DNA of 64,000 bases. Origin: Piscinibacter gummiphilus (lineage in GTDB: Bacteria; Pseudomonadota; Gammaproteobacteria; Burkholderiales; Burkholderiaceae_C). A program made the position numbers and the translations under genes. Below, in pieces: positions 61,193 to 64,000 of this stretch. Every line of letters begins with the position of its first letter. The stretch's first letter is position 1. The DNA is taken from positions 1,351,001-1,415,000 of the forward strand of contig NZ_CP136336.1 in the NCBI RefSeq assembly GCF_032681285.1. Reading direction: 5' to 3'. Below the pieces are notes generated by a model, which was not told the DNA's origin, ran no database searches, and saw only the letters and a program-made list of their open reading frames with translations.

Positions 61193-62623
61193 ATGGCCGA
61201 ACGCACCCCCACCGACGAACGCATCATGGTGTCCGAGGTCTTTGCGCGCAGCAGTGCGCGCGAGGCCCGCGCCGACCTTGGCCACGTGACCGAAGCGGCA
61301 CGTCGATTGCCTATCTACCGTCGCTGCGAGGTGCTGGTGGTGGGCGGTGGCCCCTCGGGCACGGCAGCGGCGGCGAGTGCGGCGCGGCAGGGTGCCGACG
61401 TGGTGCTGCTCGAGCGCTACAACCACCTGGGCGGGCTCTCGACCGGCGGCCTCGTGATCTGGATCGACCGCATGACCGACTGGGCCGGCACGCCGGTGAT
61501 CCGCGGGTTTGCCGAAGAGCTGTTCGCGCGTCTGCCCGCCGACGCGGTGGCCGGGCCACCGCGTGAGGAATGGGGTTCGGCCGAGGCTGCACGTGCCGCG
61601 CATTGGGCACCGCGAACGGCGGCGTTTCACGGCATCGTCACCTGGTCGCCCACGCTCGACCCGGAGCGGCTCAAGAGCGTGTCGCAGGAGCTCTTGATCG
61701 AGCGAGGCGTGAAGCTCGTGTACCACGCATGGGCGGCCGATCCGATCGTGGAGGACGGGCGTGTGCGCGGGGTGAGTTTCGAAAGCAAGGAGGGCCGCAT
61801 GGCCCTGCTGGCCGACGTGGTGGTCGACGCCACCGGCGACGGCGACCTCTTCGCCCGCGCCGGCGCCGCGTTCGACAACGACATCGAGGCCGACGACATC
61901 CATCACTGCATGAACACCGCCTGGCTCTTCGGCGGCGTCGACATGAAGCGTTGGATCGCGTTTCGCACCGGCGAGCCCGAGCGCTACGCGGCCTTCATGC
62001 AGACCGGGCGCGAGGCCTGCAGTCTCTTCGACAAGCCCTTCGTGTCATGGCGCGACGACATCGCGCTTTTTCTCGGGCCGCGGCAGTCGGGCTACTCGGC
62101 GCTCGACGTCGACGACCTCACCGCGGTGGAGGTGCGCTCGCGCCGCGCGATGGAGCAGCACCTGAATCACTACCGCGCGCACGCGCCGGGTTTCAAGAAC
62201 GCCTACGTGCTGCAAGGCGCGCCGCAGATCGGCGTTCGGCATGCGCGTCGGCTCAAGGGCGTGGGCAGCGTGCTGCGCGCGCGTTGGGCCGAGGGCACGC
62301 CGTTGGCCGACGAGATCGGCCTGTCGCCCTCTGTGTCACCCAAGTTCCCGAGCATCTCGATCCCCTACGGCGCACTGGTGCCGCAATCGCTCGACGGGCT
62401 GCTCGCGTGCGGCCGCCACGTGTCGTGCGACCCGGCTTCGCATGGCTTCATGCGCGAGATCCCGCAGTGCTGGGTGACCGGCCAGGCCGCGGGGGTGGCG
62501 GCGGCGCTGGCGGTGCAGCAGGGTGTGCCGCCGAGGAACGTCAACGTGCCCGCCTTGCAGCGGGCGCTGTTGGCGCAGGGTGTGCTGCTGCGCCCGCTCA
62601 GTGCGTCGCCAGCAGCGACTTGA
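61193..62623 (+). CDS. FAD-dependent oxidoreductase (PF12831-type)
   Basis: The 476-residue protein has an FAD-binding Rossmann motif after an atypical 45-residue lead (VLVVGGGPSGTAAAASAARQ), then LLERYNHLGGLSTGGLV and VVDATGDGDLFARAGA, all typical of the FAD-dependent oxidoreductase group found in bacterial catabolic and secreted enzymes. The C-terminal ACGRHVSCDPASHGFMREI...VTGQAAGVAAALA closes the flavin site. The substrate is unknown. The gene follows the phoX terminator almost directly. Its 3' end overlaps panB on the other strand by 26 bases. Confidence 0.85.
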   Translation: MAERTPTDERIMVSEVFARSSAREARADLGHVTEAARRLPIYRRCEVLVVGGGPSGTAAAASAARQGADVVLLERYNHLGGLSTGGLVIWIDRMTDWAGTPVIRGFAEELFARLPADAVAGPPREEWGSAEAARAAHWAPRTAAFHGIVTWSPTLDPERLKSVSQELLIERGVKLVYHAWAADPIVEDGRVRGVSFESKEGRMALLADVVVDATGDGDLFARAGAAFDNDIEADDIHHCMNTAWLFGGVDMKRWIAFRTGEPERYAAFMQTGREACSLFDKPFVSWRDDIALFLGPRQSGYSALDVDDLTAVEVRSRRAMEQHLNHYRAHAPGFKNAYVLQGAPQIGVRHARRLKGVGSVLRARWAEGTPLADEIGLSPSVSPKFPSISIPYGALVPQSLDGLLACGRHVSCDPASHGFMREIPQCWVTGQAAGVAAALAVQQGVPPRNVNVPALQRALLAQGVLLRPLSASPAAT

Positions 62624-63452
62624 AGCTGTCTTTCGAGGCGGGCGTGAGGTCGGAGGTCTGCTCCGGCCCCGGGAACTGGCGCGCGCCCACGTCGGCCACG
62701 TAGCGCTTGGCGGCCGCCGCAATGTCCTGTGCCACGTTGAGGTAGCGCCGCGTGTGCCGCGGCTGGAAGTCGGTGTAGAGACCGAACACGTCGTGGAAGA
62801 CCTGGATCTCGCCATCGCAGCGCGGCCCCGAGCCGATGCCGATGGTGGGGATGGTGAGGCGCTTCGACACCTCTTCGGCCACGGTGGCCGGCACCAGCTC
62901 CAGCACGACGGCGAAGGCGCCGGCCTCCTGCAGCGCGAGCGCATCGTCGAGCAATGACACGGCCGCCGTCGGCTCCTTGGCCTGCACGCGCGCGCCGCCG
63001 AGCGAGTGCACCGACTGCGGCGTGAAGCCGAGGTGCCCGCACACCGGGATGCCGCTCTTGACCATGCGCTTGACCAGCGGTGCGATCTCCGCGCCCCCTT
63101 CCACCTTCACCGCGCCCACGCGGCCTTCGGCCATCAGCCGGCCGGCGTTGCGCACGGCATCGTCGGCCGAGGCCTGGTAGCTCATGAAGGGCATGTCGCC
63201 GATCACGAGCGCGCGCTGCGTGCCGCGCACCACGAGCCTGGCGTGATAGATGATCTGGTCGAGCGTCACCGGCAGCGTGGTGTCTTCGCCTTGCACCACC
63301 ATGCCGAGCGTGTCACCCACGAGCAGCAGCGGCACGCCGGCGGCGTCGAGCATCTGAGCGCCGGTGTAGTCGTAGCAGGTGAGGGCGGCCACACGTTCGC
63401 CACGGGCCTTCATCGCGACGATGTCGCGGGTGCTGAGTCGGATCGTCTTCAT
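62598..63452 (-). CDS. panB: Ketopantoate hydroxymethyltransferase
   Basis: First step of pantothenate synthesis: adds a hydroxymethyl group from methylene-tetrahydrofolate to 2-oxoisovalerate. The 284-residue barrel protein shows LTCYDYTGAQMLDAAGVP, VGDTLGMVVQGEDTTLPVT with the magnesium-binding aspartate, VKVEGG, CGHLGFTPQSVHSLGG and VVLELVPATVAEEVS. The ATG giving MKTIRLSTRDIVAMK is the family start. No panC or panD is adjacent. It diverges from a LysR gene with 119 bases between and a clean dyad in that space. Confidence 0.94.
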   Translation of the reverse strand: MKTIRLSTRDIVAMKARGERVAALTCYDYTGAQMLDAAGVPLLLVGDTLGMVVQGEDTTLPVTLDQIIYHARLVVRGTQRALVIGDMPFMSYQASADDAVRNAGRLMAEGRVGAVKVEGGAEIAPLVKRMVKSGIPVCGHLGFTPQSVHSLGGARVQAKEPTAAVSLLDDALALQEAGAFAVVLELVPATVAEEVSKRLTIPTIGIGSGPRCDGEIQVFHDVFGLYTDFQPRHTRRYLNVAQDIAAAAKRYVADVGARQFPGPEQTSDLTPASKDSFKSLLATH

Positions 63453-63529
63453 GTCGAGTGCTTCACCCAGGGGAAGCGGGAGTGGAGACGGGGCGCACAT
63501 TGCCAGCCCCCAAGATGGCAGTCAACGCT

Positions 63530-63547
63530 AAGATTTGCCGCAATCTT
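63530..63547. promoter_or_regulatory. Dyad between panB and a LysR gene, candidate operator
   Basis: AAGATT-TGCCGC-AATCTT is a perfect six-base inverted repeat in the divergent intergenic region, 25 bases before the LysR start. A wider CTAAGATT/AATCTTcTTAG match extends it with one extra base. It is a good candidate for the regulator's own binding site. Confidence 0.55.
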
Positions 63548-63571
63548 CTTAGCTATGACTAATGGCTCGCC

Positions 63572-64000
63572 ATGACCCTGGAAGACCTGCGCATCCTCGT
63601 CGCCGCCTGTGAAGCGGGCAGCTTGAGTTCACTGGCGCGCGACCTGAAGCGCACGCAGTCGGCCGTGAGCCAGCACATCGCGCGGCTCGAAGCCGAGCTG
63701 GGCGTGAAGCTCTTCGACCGCCATGCGCGCGGGGTGGCGCCCACGGCGGCGGGCCGCGTGCTGAAGGATTTCGCGCTCGAAGGGCTGGACGCCATCGAAG
63801 TGGGCCTGCAGCGCATCCGCGCGCTGCAGCACGGCGAGTCGGACACGCTCAGCATCACGACGGGCGGCACCACGGTGCGCCACTTCATGATGGATGCGAT
63901 CGTCAAGTTCCGCAAAAAGCACCCCGGCGTGAACCTGCGCTTCCTGCCCGCGGGCTCGACCCGGCGCTGCTTCGAAATCCTGCGCCTCGCGCAGGCCGAC
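63572..64000 (+). CDS. LysR-type regulator, N-terminal part (runs off the window)
   Basis: One hundred forty-three codons are present before the right edge. The start MTLEDLRILVAACEAGSLSS is a LysR helix-turn-helix region (SSLARDLKRTQSAVSQHIAR, about 19-38) followed by the linker helix and the beginning of the effector domain (DTLSITTGGTTVRHFMMDAI). The ATG at 63572 is used; the ATG at 63562 is in another frame that soon stops. It may control panB, itself or a gene beyond the window. Confidence 0.88.
   Translation, partial: MTLEDLRILVAACEAGSLSSLARDLKRTQSAVSQHIARLEAELGVKLFDRHARGVAPTAAGRVLKDFALEGLDAIEVGLQRIRALQHGESDTLSITTGGTTVRHFMMDAIVKFRKKHPGVNLRFLPAGSTRRCFEILRLAQAD

Noticed and set aside
58798..61227. 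Leftward open frame of about 800 codons opposite phoX
   Set aside because: Shadow of the phoX codon pattern; Val/Gly/Arg-rich translation without motifs.
1..64000. CRISPR array
   Set aside because: No regularly spaced direct repeats with unique spacers were seen and no cas genes are present.

Overview
The window looks like the chromosome of a high-GC betaproteobacterium, most likely Burkholderiales of the Leptothrix/Rubrivivax/Rhizobacter/Methylibium kind. This rests on the codon use, on the four-gene DUF3348-DUF802-OmpA-DUF2894 cassette typical of that order, and on the general look of the housekeeping genes. I could not run a search, so genus is not assigned.

The window has two unequal parts. 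Positions 1-27160 are the right-hand portion of an integrated island whose left end lies outside the window. It ends at a 53-base copy of the 3' half of a tRNA-Leu(CAA) gene (27108-27160), next to a tyrosine recombinase (25601-26929). The left 2.3 kb carries leftward island backbone genes: an N-terminal fragment, a 59-residue protein, a zinc-finger-like protein and a RadC-family JAB protein, with a 135-base intergenic repeat present twice. The cargo from 2829 to 24704 is one rightward run of tightly packed genes that reads as an anti-phage island. It starts with a small ribbon-helix-helix protein, then a 1777-residue DEAD/DEAH helicase with a DUF1998 region and a C-terminal nuclease-like domain, an SNF2-type helicase, and a very large Eco57I-type adenine methylase. 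These are followed by an SMC-like ATPase, a DUF1837 protein (HamA) and its helicase (HamB). Spacings inside this run go from an 11-base overlap to a 13-base gap, so it is most simply one operon that joins DISARM/Druantia-like parts to a Hachiman (HamAB) module. A DUF262/DUF1524 protein of the GmrSD type plus an HNH endonuclease follow. A leftward HigBA toxin-antitoxin pair lies between them and the integrase.

From 27161 on is ordinary chromosome. In order: cysM, a zinc-ribbon NUDIX hydrolase and a TusA-family protein; galU; a 2-hydroxyacid dehydrogenase homologue that has lost catalytic residues; valS; a class A beta-lactamase divergent from an AmpR/GcvA-like LysR regulator; and an operon of a binding protein, a binding-protein/VWA lipoprotein, a membrane protein and TelA. 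Then come an amidase, guaC, a two-subunit molybdenum hydroxylase with a divergent Crp-type regulator, a patatin lipase, uvrD, a methyltransferase divergent from a LysR regulator, and the DUF3348/DUF802/OmpA/DUF2894 operon, which looks like a MotAB/ZorAB-type channel.

The last stretch has a branched-chain amino-acid type binding protein, two small lipoproteins, an orphan ParA-like ATPase, phoX under a clear four-repeat PHO box, an FAD oxidoreductase, panB, and the start of another LysR regulator. Several convergent gene pairs here overlap at their 3' ends.
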